Shown: positions 1 to 10,614 of the stretch, in pieces
How positions within the stretch are numbered: the stretch's first letter is position 1
How the letters are laid out: the number at the start of each line of letters is the position of its first letter
Source: Epichloe hybrida
Lineage: Eukaryota; Ascomycota; Sordariomycetes; Hypocreales; Clavicipitaceae
Direction of reading: 5' to 3'
Assembly: GCA_019022495.1 (NCBI GenBank)
Contig: JAFEKR010000008.1
Coordinates: forward strand, 1,798,001 to 1,862,000
Length of the DNA stretch: 64,000 nt
Translations under genes and position numbers: made by a program
The notes under the pieces: generated by a model
Database searches by the model: none
The model's input: the letters and a program-made list of their open reading frames with translations, nothing else
What the model was told of the DNA's origin: nothing

Positions 1-653
1 CCTTGTTTGGTTTTTTCTGGACCCAGCACCACTCTTATCTGCTTGCGGTTCTTGAAAGGCTCCACTTGCCACCGTCGAACAAGCATCGCAACGGTTCCGC
101 CGCAATCCACACCACCAAAGTCAATCAATCAATCAATACCTCCTCACTGACTTTTTTTTTTTTTTTTCCACACGCCCACTCAAGTTTCCCCCCCTCACCA
201 TCAACACACCTCCCACCATTCCGGCTTGGTTCATCCTGCGCGCAGTTGTACCTGGCAGTCCTTTCCCTCACCAGCCAAGAGACTTTCGAATTAGTGAGGG
301 CACAAGGACCAAGAAAAAATAAAAAGGACCAAGACCCATTTCTCCACTCTTGAACCCTCCCCAAAACATACCACACCTCTCAAGAGGGACCTGCACTTCG
401 AACCTCATCCACCTTTACGGGACGCTGCCTTCTACAACTCGCCTCTTCGCGTGGGCCTCGCACCGCTTTCTTCCACTTGGATCTTTGTTTGATCTAGATT
501 CGGATCTCTCTTGTCGAATCTGTCCACTCGAGGTGCTTCGATCTCTTGTCGTTGCCTCAGTCCTCACAAGTCCAACACACTCCGCCGTCTCTGTCAAGCG
601 ACGTGCCCTTTCTACATCAACTATTTTCTCAGAGACGCGTCTCGCGGAATAGT
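1..653. other. 5' flank of the C2H2 gene
   Basis: No convincing coding region. The stretch is pyrimidine-rich with CT-rich runs and poly-T at about 152-167, as is common in promoters and 5' leaders of filamentous fungi. An open frame runs from 546 into the zinc-finger gene without a stop, but its first 36 codons look like translated leader, so the start was placed at 654. Confidence 0.5.
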
Positions 654-1805
654 ATGGACGGCTCTCAATATCCGACAAATGGTATAAACGGGACATCCGG
701 GGCACAGACATATCCTTCTCCTACAGCAATCTCCCCCAACCAGCTGCAGACAGGATCGCCAGTTCCTCAGACTCTGCCGCCCTTGCAGCCCCCAACCGCC
801 GCGATGCAGCCTCTCTATGGTAGCCACCCGCACACGCCGCGAACTCCTGGTACTCCAAACACGCCAAACTCGGCCACGAACCTGCCCAGCTACCAGAATA
901 CTTCGCAGCCCGCGCCGCGACCTGGAGTGTATTCCATGGCCCAAAATCCCTATCCTCCCAATCAGGGTTATGGCACATCTGCTCCTATGATGCCACAGAC
1001 TACCACATCTGCCTCTCACCCGCAGGCTATTGCTCCTGCTCCCCACGGCGGTCGAGCACCTCCCGTTCTTCGTCCTATGCCTCCCGGTGGCCTCATGGCC
1101 CAGCCCGGAGTCTCCTCTCCTTACGGCCCCGGGTCTTTGATGCAGCCCAACAACGGTATGCAAGAGGGTGACCAGCCTACACATGTTGTTGGATCCCAGG
1201 GTCGTCGCGGCATCTTGCCCAGTGCTCCCGGTCGCCCAGCCGCACCCACCGCTGGAACTGGCGCCAAGAGCAACATTATTCCAGTCAAGGATGCTGATGG
1301 CAAATTTCCGTGCCCTCACTGCACCAAGACATACCTGCACGCGAAGCACTTGAAGCGCCATCTTCTTCGCCGTAAGTTGTTTTTCCTGCCTCGCCAATTC
1401 GTTTGAAGCAGGCCAGACAATCTTGTTGGGTTTCTGGCGCAACTTTGGGCGCGTCCTTACTGATGAATCTTTTTTTTTCCAGACACTGGCGATCGCCCTT
1501 ATATGTGTGTGCTTTGCCGCGATACGTTTTCTCGAAGTGACATTCTGAAGCGCCACTTCCAAAAGTGCTCCATCCGCCGCGGCAACCCCACGGGAGCGAG
1601 CCACTTGTCCCACCCTCAGGCCCACGTTAAAAAGAATGCTCAGGCCCAGAAGGCTGCTGGCCTCGGTAACGAGGGAGACATGCAGCAGCTGAATGGCTTG
1701 AACAATATGTCTGCTGACGGCATGGTTCATCCTTTTGGCATGGTTCCCGTCTCTGATAGCGCCATTTCTTATAGCCGGCCTGGAACACTCTATGAGTGCA
1801 GATGA
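654..1805 (+). CDS. C2H2 zinc-finger transcription factor, 3' end disrupted
   Basis: Exons 654-1371 and 1483-1805 give 346 residues; the intron 1372-1482 has GTAAGT and a poly-T tract before CAG. The N-terminal 210 residues are rich in Pro, Gln, Ser and Gly, typical of an activation region. Two adjacent C2H2 fingers follow, FPCPHCTKTYLHAKHLKRH and YMCVLCRDTFSRSDILKRH, joined by an HTGDRP-type linker that is split by the intron. The protein is expected to bind DNA in the nucleus. After residue 330 the frame stops at 1805, while family-like text continues in the other two frames: SMSADE and NQMGGQQQDHSSGKYP in one, MNWAQAF in the other. That points to small indels. Relatives known to me are longer, with a C-terminal fungal transcription-factor domain, which is absent here. 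The gene may be a truncated but expressed allele or a decaying copy. Confidence 0.7.
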
Positions 1806-1916
1806 ACTGGGCCCAGGCTTTTGGAATCAGATGGGTGGTCAGCAGCAGGACCACAGCAGCGGCAAGTATCCTGTGGGCTTTCAGGCTAATCTTCTCACTG
1901 AACATGTCAGTCAAGC

Positions 1917-3198
1917 ATGCAGGAGTCAGTCTGGGCATTCTTGTTGTACGTTTTCAAACATTTCCGGCTCTCGTGCCGTCAAATATCTCTCGCCACAGGA
2001 CTCCTGCTTGCTGCGCGAGACTTCAACGGCTTGCCTTGGCGACAAGATGCTTTACGTCTGAATGAGCTCTCTCGAATTCCCGAGTGTGCGAGGGCGATAC
2101 GGTCCATAACGTTCAACTTTGCCCCAATCAACGAGAACAAGGCTCTCCACGAGTCTTTCAGTTATTACTATGTCCGTGAACCAGAGATGCGGACGGACGT
2201 ACCCCAAGCCAAATGGGAACAGTATTCACAAACACAGAGGCAGACGAAGGCAATGGGGGACTTTCGACTCGATTTGCTCATAGACGCCTTACCGAGGCTG
2301 CCTGCTCTCGAAGTAGTGACGCTAACTTGGACGAGACGCCCACGGAAGGACGACGACTGTGTAGCGAGCAGGGTATTTGATGAGCATAATTCTATCGAGA
2401 TGGCTACGGATGACGAGATACGCAACACCCAACATGCTGTCTTGTCGGAACTTGCAGCAGCTCACGTCACGCTGAGCGCTTAGAGTCTGGAGCCCCTACG
2501 GCGATGGGAAAACCCTAGCACTGACCAGGGAGGACCTGCCGCGGTCTACAAAGGCCTGCGGCGACTAGACTTGGTATTGGATCGTGGCACGGGAGGACAC
2601 TTGCAGCACGAACTGACGGCACTCTTGCACTATACGAAACTCGAGAGCCTGACAGAGTTACGGCTTGAGATTCTCCCGTGGCATAGAGTCAATCCGGAAC
2701 CAGAATCCCTGCCTTCCCTTCTCATACCACACCTGGAAGTCTTGGATCTGACATGTCTCGAGATCGGACTGTCGTGCCTAGCTAGGTTTCTGGGACGACA
2801 CGCGGAAACATTGAAGGAGCTGGCGCTGATTGGCATCCGGGGGGTCCGCCAGTCCTCACACGAGGACGACGAGAGCATTGGATCATCCCATTCCGAAACT
2901 GCCTCTTCACAAGGCAGTGGAGGAGGCCAAGACATGACAACTTGGCAAGACGTCTTTGAAGTTATTCGCGATTCTTGCACCAGCTTGAAAAAAAGTATTT
3001 ATATCCGACACATTTACTGATGCTAAAAGTGGCGGTCAGGTGCGTTCTCATCACGATACGGTGAGAGCTGAGCTTCTTGACCAGATCTCGCACAAGTTCA
3101 AAATGGTACCAGCAAAGCCGATGGAGCTGTATTTGCTAGGGGAGGGAGATATGCCACGAGACTCGGATTTTCGCGTACTCGAGCCGCCGGACGAGTGA
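1917..3198 (+). pseudogene. F-box/leucine-rich-type protein relic
   Basis: One frame reads from about 1917 to a TAG at 2481-2483 and continues in the same frame on the far side to a likely donor at 2995. Leu-rich segments such as LPRLPALEVVTLTW, LRRLDLVLD and LEVLDLTCLEIG recall the leucine-rich part of fungal F-box proteins. A probable intron 2995-3067 (GTATTT, branch-like TACTGAT) leads to the last exon, ending VLEPPDE at a TGA at 3196-3198. A probable intron near 1948-1998 (GTACGT to CACAG) lies at the 5' side. No start codon and no F-box motif are visible, because the preceding sequence belongs to the C2H2 gene. The in-frame TAG plus the missing 5' end argue for a pseudogene. A sequencing error at 2481 would weaken that, but not explain the lost start. 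Confidence 0.5.
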
Positions 3199-6100
3199 TT
3201 TCCTTGATGAAGGCGACTCGTTCTCTACCCCCCAAAAGGCCTCGGGGAGGTTGCCGAATGCCTTGCTGACGCAAGTTTCGCGTTACCCATCCCGATTGTG
3301 TCGGGCGGGGCAAGCGTCCATCAAATGTCTCGATCATACAAGTGCTCATGTACCTCCCGGAAGGACATTGCTGACACACGTGTCCTCTCGCCAGACGCGT
3401 CGTGAGACTAAACAGCTGCCCCGGCAGAAGTGGGACGTCAGCGCTCATAAAACGACATGCGAACAGGGGGGAACATGAAAATGTACAATTGACGGTACGG
3501 TACACAAGCCCGCCGCCGTCCGAGATGGGGTCACGAGTAGCACGGCTGCCAAAGGCCATCATTTCTGACAAGGGATGTTATATTTCCACGGGCACAGTTC
3601 TCGTGGCGCTCGGAACCTACATACTTGTCGGAGGTAGAATGCATCGGATCATGGACACGTGTCTGGATCTGCGCGCCTTCTGGTTCGCCCACGACGTGAG
3701 TTCGCGCAGAGGAGATGTAGCTAGCGTCTCTTGTGCGTAAATAATGCTGTTCTGCGCCATGCAAAGTTTTCATAAACACTGCCAAGGAAAGACCCTGGAT
3801 GGACATTCAAAATTGATAGTTTGGGTGCTGTTTGAACCGGTGTTTTTATCAACGCGGATAATTTCATCATGGGAATGCTCAGCGCTGCTGGCTGTGCTCT
3901 GGACCTTGGCGGAGCTTCGTGGAATCACGGGAAAGCAAGGCCGAATGCTCTGCATTCTCCGAGTATGAAACATTGCAAGTAGGCAAATCACCATAATCAT
4001 TACCATGTAGACATGACGCCCACGTGGAGTCACGAAACGGGGACTGCTTTCAAAGTCTATCATTCTCGAGGTGTCTGTCTACATGGAACATGGCAAAGCC
4101 CAGTGATGGGCCATTATTGCGCGTTTCGTTTTTCTTCTTCTTCTCATGTACGACAGGGCGTGGCACTAATTTCACTTGAGAATAAAAGATGGTCATTTAT
4201 CAGTGGCGATGAATTACGGACCTGCATTTGACGCTCTGTGAGGCGCGGCAGATCTTGTGATAGCTCAGCGGACAGCTGGGGTAGGTGTTGCTTTTTTTTG
4301 CAGAGAAGAAAAGACAAGGCGTGGCTGCGATATGTGTGATGTAGCGATTTGTACCTGGTCAGATGGCCAGTACTTCTGTCGTCGGCCAAATGACGTGCAG
4401 GATTAAGTAGCTAATTGGCCCACATCCCCCACGAGTGACCAGCTTGCTCCCTTAGGGCACCCAAAGGGATAAGCCTCGGTGAGGCAAAAAGAAAGCAACA
4501 AGGAAAAGGAAACCACCTTGCCCCCGCCACCGTAATTAAAAAAAAAAAATCTGGACCCTTGTTGAAAACCGAGGCAGCTGAAAGCCCCAGTTACAAACGC
4601 GGGTGTATGTAGTAGTCATGTAAGGGAAACGACGTCAGAAGCACGAATCCTGTTTCTAAATGCTGGGTCATTTCGGATCCCCATTCGCATGCGCTCGTCC
4701 TTGCACCACGAGGGTGCTCGCGACGATGCAGAAGCTGGGAGTGCGAGGGGAAAGGAGAAGGGCCATCACCAACAGGGTCCATGATGCCAGGCCAGGCATT
4801 AAAGGCACAAACTCGGGCGGGATGCCCATAGATAACGGATGGCAGCGCACTGATACACGAATATGATCGCGCGGCATGGTACTCGGTATGAGGAATGGTG
4901 AAACCATCGAAGCGTGCGGCGTTCCATCTTGAAAGGCTGCTGGAGGGCCGTTCCGTCTAAACAGAATGCCGAATGCTGAGTGAAACAACACTATTGGGCC
5001 CAAAGCAAAAATGTAAACGGAGCGACCGACCAATGTTAAGATGGTGTGCCTGCCTGAAAGGAAATGAGCCGTCAAGCGTTGGGACTGCCTCGAAGATAAG
5101 GAGAGACAAGAAAGAGTCAAAAGCAAATGGCACTCGGTGCAGTGGAGGCAATGTGGCCGAAGCTATCGTCAAATCAAGCTTCAGTCTGATGTTTATGTGA
5201 TATTTTCCTGGTGCAGTGATGTCTTGTGTGAGTGCATGTCTCTCTCTAGTCGAGGGGACAAGGGTGATGCTGCACCAGCCGGACCCTCACTTTGTCTAAC
5301 AACGTCTGATTTCGGTGGCCGAGATGACAAGAAGAAAAGCAAATGACATTCCAAACAGACGATTGCCGAGACCGTCCGCGAACAAAGGACCGCTCAGTCA
5401 AGCCAAGCCAGGCAGGCCTCTCTGCATAGACGGGTCCGAAAGGGCCGATGATGTGATTCAACCTCGTGTCGCGACGCGGAACGTACTGGCGATCAAGGGA
5501 ATTGGGCGCGAACCTGTCCATCGTTCAAGGCTGACAGCTTCATCTCGGGGGCAGATTCATGCAGTAGGAAGTCGTCATTGATTCCCGTGTCATGGGTGGA
5601 TGCGGGGACGCAATCAAGTAGCCGTCTCCGCCTGAACAAGAGCTGGGCATAATGGATCATTGTGACACATCGTCGACTTCCCGAAGTTTACTGCAGGGCG
5701 GGAGTCCACTGGTCCTGTCATTTGAATGAACGGCATGTGGGGGCGAGGCAGACGACTTGCAAGGTGTGACGTGTCGCAGGAAACAGGACGAATCTGTCAT
5801 TTGTTTTTATTTGTGTTTATTTGTGTTTACTTGTTGTTGTTAATGTTTGTTCGTGCATTCGTGAGTTACAGCCAAAAAAGAAAAAAAAAATAGCGCCAAA
5901 AGGAAGGAACCCAGCCACGAATATTTTGTTCACGCTATGCGGAGTACTGGCACATTCACTCTGTGTTCTAATGTCCAGCCAGAGCAAGAGCAGGTGCGTG
6001 TGGCTGTAGGCTCAGTTCGTGGTTTGATGATGACGCACTGCAGTACGAAACAAAGCAGGAGGCAAGAGCACTGGGGGAGCACGAGGTGTCTGGTGCATGC

Positions 6101-6269
6101 ATGTTGACGGCATTGCGAGACCCACTAGGCGATTGGATCGGATTTGGCGCGCGATCACAGCTGTGCTGGCTGGCTCAGTCGTTCATTGGACTGTTCGAGG
6201 CCCACATTGACCGACCTACACAACAAGTTGGGTAAGTTGGGTGCCTGCGTCCCCACTGCCCCCGTTTCC

Positions 6270-6325
6270 CAGGAAGGAACCCAGGAAGAAATCCAGGAAG
6301 GAACCCAGGTAGGAACCCAGGCTGG
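6270..6325. repeat. 12-bp minisatellite (GGAACCCAGGAA-like)
   Basis: About four imperfect copies of a 12-base unit related to CAGGAAGGAACC lie in tandem upstream of the Ysc84-type gene. Units differ by single substitutions. No coding frame is supported across it. Confidence 0.8.
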
Positions 6326-6674
6326 CATGCAATAACCCGCTAACGCAGCCAAGTTAGCGCCAGTAGCGCCAGTACCCAGCCAGGGCAATCTTGAAGTCTT
6401 GACAGGAGCCTAGTTCACTCCGGGTCGCGCCAACCACAAACAGACAAGATTAGAAGAGCCGAAGAAGCCCACAAAAATCTGGTAGTTCGGCTGCACGGCT
6501 GCCGTCTGTGTGCCCGTGTAATCCGTACCAACAAACTTGTTGTAGCAAGTGCGGATTAGGCTTTGCTTTTGGAGAGTGTATCTATCGGATGGGGCTCTGC
6601 TTCTCTGCTTCTCTGCTTCTGCTCAACTCCTCCTCCACGGGTCTGTTTTCCCATCTCGCCCGCCCTCGTCCTGA

Positions 6675-6731
6675 CGTCGTCCTCACAGTCGTCCTCACAG
6701 TCGTCCTCACAGTCGTCCTCACAGTCGTCCC
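6675..6731. repeat. 12-bp minisatellite (GTCGTCCTCACA)
   Basis: Four nearly perfect tandem copies of GTCGTCCTCACA plus a partial copy, ending about 160 bases before the start codon at 6891. The position suggests promoter or 5' leader, where copy number could vary between strains. Confidence 0.85.
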
Positions 6732-6890
6732 CACCCCATCACCCGCGCCCTTTGCCGACTTGGGCTTTCTACTGAAAAAAACGAGGCTGCGTTGCTGGGC
6801 CTGCCTTCCGGTTCTGCAGATCTTCCTCTCTGTCGTGTCTTCGCCCGAGCGGAAGCGGCGGCGACAGAGAGAGGCGGTTTGTCGCCCGCC

Positions 6891-9602
6891 ATGCAGCGCG
6901 TCTCTGCCTTTCTACCCTCTTGGGACAAGCGATCATCCAACTCGGGCGCACCCAAATCGAACTCAAACGGAGCAGGAATCTTTGGCTGGGCCGCTCGCAA
7001 CAGCACCAGCAACGGCATTGGAAACAACACCGTCACCGGCAGTTCCTCCAACTCAGGCCATCAACTCGCCAAATCTCTCGCCCGTATCAATGTAGCTGCC
7101 GCCAATGAAGACAGGGTTCAGCGTGAGGCCTTCTGGCCTTCTGCTCTCGACATGGAAAGTCTGAAGGCTGCTCGCATTCTCAAGTCATTTTGCTGTATGC
7201 GCAACCCCATTGCCAAGTTTCTGATAGTCGCAGACTCAGACATCCGCTGGCGCTCGTGACACGACATCAATCACGAAACATTTTGACTAACTTGTCATTT
7301 TTCTCTAGCCGATGGCTTTCTGGCTCCCGTGGAAGGAGAGACAGCAGTGCCGCCGACTGTCAGCGCGGCCTCGACCTCGGACCTGGATCCTCAAAGTCCC
7401 GCCAGCGGGATGAAAAAGATCCCCAAACGCATCATCCAGAACGCCGCAGGCATTGCCATCTTTACCTGCATGAGGAGTGGCCTGTGGATGACAGGCTCCG
7501 GCGGCTCCGGAATTTTGATCGCAAGAAAGTCAGATGGAACGTGGTCACCTCCCTCGGGCATTATGCTACACACCCCGACACTCAGCTTCATCATTGGTGT
7601 TGACGTTTACGACTGCGTACTCGTTGTGACCAACTTGGCAGCTCTGGAGTCCATAACTCGACCTCGTGTCACCCTCGGTGAGGATGTAAGCTTAAACAAC
7701 GGTCCGTCGACAACTTTGGACTCGGATGAACTCCAATTGAACTGGAAGGATCTTGACAACACCGTCTTGGCCTACATGAAAGCCCGCGGGCAACATCAAG
7801 CTGTCAACCTGCAAGGTTGCATACTCACGGAACGAGCCAACGAAAATGAGCGATTCTATGGAGCCCAAGTCACACAGATGGACATCCTAGCCGGCAACGT
7901 GACACGTCATGTTGAAGAAACCAAGCCATTGTTTGAAGTAATTAAGCTCGCAGAAGGAAGAACCGACTACGACAAGGCCGTCATAGAACTGACAGCGATC
8001 GAACCAGTACCCAGCGATGCCATCATCGCGACCCCAAAATCTAATGCTTCATCTCCTCGACCATCATTTGGAATCGTCAAGGCTGACGACCCGGATCCCT
8101 TCGGAGTCTTGGCTTTGGAGATGGCAGGGCTCGAGATTCGCCAAGCTGGCTCACGCCCGAGACCCGCCAGCAGCCAGTTCGACCTGACCTCAAATCCCCG
8201 CAGCCCAAGCTTTTACAAATTCGATCGTGAAAGCATGGACACGTTTGTCAGCAATAACAACAGGGCCAGCGTTAGATCCTCGAATACCATCAAGAGCCAG
8301 ATGACGGACGCAGGCACGCAAACCGATGCAGGCACCGGCAACACTCCCCAGACCACACCCAGCCCTGGCCAGAGCGAGAATGGTCGTGAACGGGCATCCA
8401 TCGACCACATCCCTGAAAAGAACGACATTGCGGCCATGGCCGACTACACAGCCGCGGATCTCTCCCCACTCGAGCAGATGAATCCTCGCCGCTCCATCGC
8501 CTCTCTTCATCCTGACCGGCCAGCGATACCACCCAGAAGCCGACCCATATCGTCTGCTTTTGCACCTCGAGCTGACAAGGTGGAGTCCACAGTCAAGAAC
8601 ACGTCCAACGACCAGGAGGGTGAGCTCGAGTATGACACAAACGATGCTGATGACGAAGATGACGAAGACGACTCGGACGAAGAAGCCGTGGTTTTCGAAG
8701 TTGCCCAGGCTCAGCCTACAAGAACCAGAGCCGTAGCGTCGAGAATGATCCACGCAAAGGGCAGTGTGGTTACTATTCCCAAGCGTATCGCACCGCCATT
8801 ACCCACGAGGAGTCCCGCGAGGAGCTCTCGATGTACGAAGAGTGACATTGGGGTGGAGAACACCGTGGCTTTCAGCCCCCTGCGCCAGGCGTTTAGCGAA
8901 GCGGACCTTCGGTCTGAGGAAGAAGAAAAACAAAACAGAGGAGCAGAGAGAAGCTCGGCCATGATCGAGATGAGAAAATCTGCCGATCTTGACCAAAACC
9001 ACACCATGGATGCTATCTGTGGCACCAAGTCAGAGGAAGTCCCTCGTCAATTGACGCAGGTAGACGAGAGTGCTCAGGTGACGCCATCCATTGATGCAGT
9101 TGTGATGCCAGGAATTGCACATACACAGGCGAATGGTTTACTGCCGGCCGTCGTTTCCGAACAGACTGCAAATGTCGACATGGAGGTCGCAATCGCGGCA
9201 AGTTTTCCACTGCCTGAAGATATCGACCCGAAGCACACAATCATCAATGACACAGAATCCGAGTATGGTGCTATGGGAGAGCGAGTGACTGGGGATGAAG
9301 AGGACTTCAAGACTTCACAGGAGCCCGTCGACAATTCAGACTCTACCACAACGAGCAAGAAGCACACTTCTTCCATCTACACTGGGCTTACTGAAGATCG
9401 CTGGAGTATCGACAGGTCATCCTTGACAACTCCAATCTCTGAACGACCCATGTCGGTGGCGGAATACACAACCGAGGAGGATACCCCAAAGAAGACCAAT
9501 CGGGAGGAGGATGTGCTGAAGGCCGAGAAGGAAAACATTTTCAAAACGGCAGTAACGAAGCCACTGAATACGCCATCACGAATTCCCATTGAATCCACTT
9601 AG
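6891..9602 (+). CDS. Ysc84/SH3YL1-type (DUF500) actin-patch protein
   Basis: Exons 6891-7194 and 7309-9602 give 865 residues; the intron has GTATGC and CTCTAG ends, and splicing restores KSFCSDGFLAPVEGE. Residues about 86-300 match the SYLF/Ysc84 domain: KKIPKRIIQNAAGIAIF, the glycine-rich GSGGSGILIARK, then SFIIGVDVYDCVLVV and a RFYG-type end. In yeast this domain binds phosphoinositides and actin at endocytic patches. The rest is low-complexity and polar, with an acidic run (DADDEDDEDDSDEEA) near residue 545 and Ser/Thr-rich stretches. No SH3 domain is visible at the C-terminus, unlike yeast Ysc84/Lsb3. The start is the first ATG of the frame and sits in a CGCC context. Confidence 0.85.
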
Positions 9603-10614
9603 GTCGAGGGAGACTAAGGGGCAAGACTTCAAAGAACCACGACATAATGACGGAAATATTTTTTTTTTCCAAACGCGAAGCGGCGACTTGGTTGGGGAGC
9701 ATGAACTTACTAATTGACGATATCGGTCCATATTTTACGAATTTCTCGGGGACTGCTACAAACAACAACTACAACAACAACATGATGGGGTTATCTTCAT
9801 CCCGATATATTCTCTTTTCTCATGAGAAGCTGTACTTAAATATGTGGTGGCTTTCAGTGTTACGACCCGAATGACACTTGATCACCTAGGGCAAGGCGTT
9901 TGGATCACTTTTGTACGGCGTTGGGAGCCCTTGGGCGTATGACGGGATGGAGTTTGGTGCATGGTGTAGCGCCCAACTGAGCTGACATGCAATAATATAT
10001 CTTGTTGTTTTCTTGCAACACGGCGCTAATGATGAGGGTGCCTCTAAGCCGACTGGGCAAAGGGGGATGGAATGGGCACAAGACAGAATTCAGAGTGCTG
10101 GATTTGGCGGAGACGTCCGTAATTTGCTGCAGGTCATCTAGCATCTTGTCCTTGACCTTGCTGAAGAAGAATCATGATTATGCGGTCGCACAAAATTGCC
10201 TACGTTTGATGAATTTGCATGCAAGTATGATCTGTCCAATGAAGTCAACTTGTGTTGCGAATGTGATATTGACCAAGTAATAACACTTTTTGATGCTGCA
10301 TGATCACGTGAGCTGTGTAGAGTTGCACAGCCATATTATCTCAGGACACTCCTCAGCCACCACCCACCTGGCCGCAAGCCACACACGCTCAAGCTGCGGA
10401 TCCAAAGAAAGAAGAGAAGGGCCTCGTCGCCAACATGGCCGCAACCAACCATTCGTAACAACTTCGCGACGGACACGTGCAGCGCGCACCTCCAGACGTT
10501 TTTGTGTCAGCACCAGCACAACAACACCACCGCCGATACAGCTCATCATTCACTTTTCGCATATAGACAGCGCACGAACCAGTGGAAACGGCGGGGGGGG
10601 ATTCGTTGCCCAGC
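9603..10614. other. Intergenic region before arp9
   Basis: About 1 kb: the 3' flank of the Ysc84-type gene, with an A/C-rich trinucleotide run at 9760-9782 (caa/aac repeats), and the upstream region of arp9. No supported gene. Confidence 0.5.

Larger units (their letters stand above)
3199..6890. other. Long intergenic region
   Basis: About 3.7 kb without a frame I can support. The short frames show no domain, no coherent codon use and no plausible splice chain. It holds poly-T, poly-A and CT tracts, and two 12-bp minisatellites close to the next gene. The last few hundred bases are probably promoter and leader of the Ysc84-type gene. Confidence 0.55.

Noticed and set aside
621..1730. 369-codon minus-strand frame
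   Set aside because: It is antisense to the C2H2 gene, spans its intron and has no recognisable domain. The zinc-finger motifs on the plus strand decide the matter.
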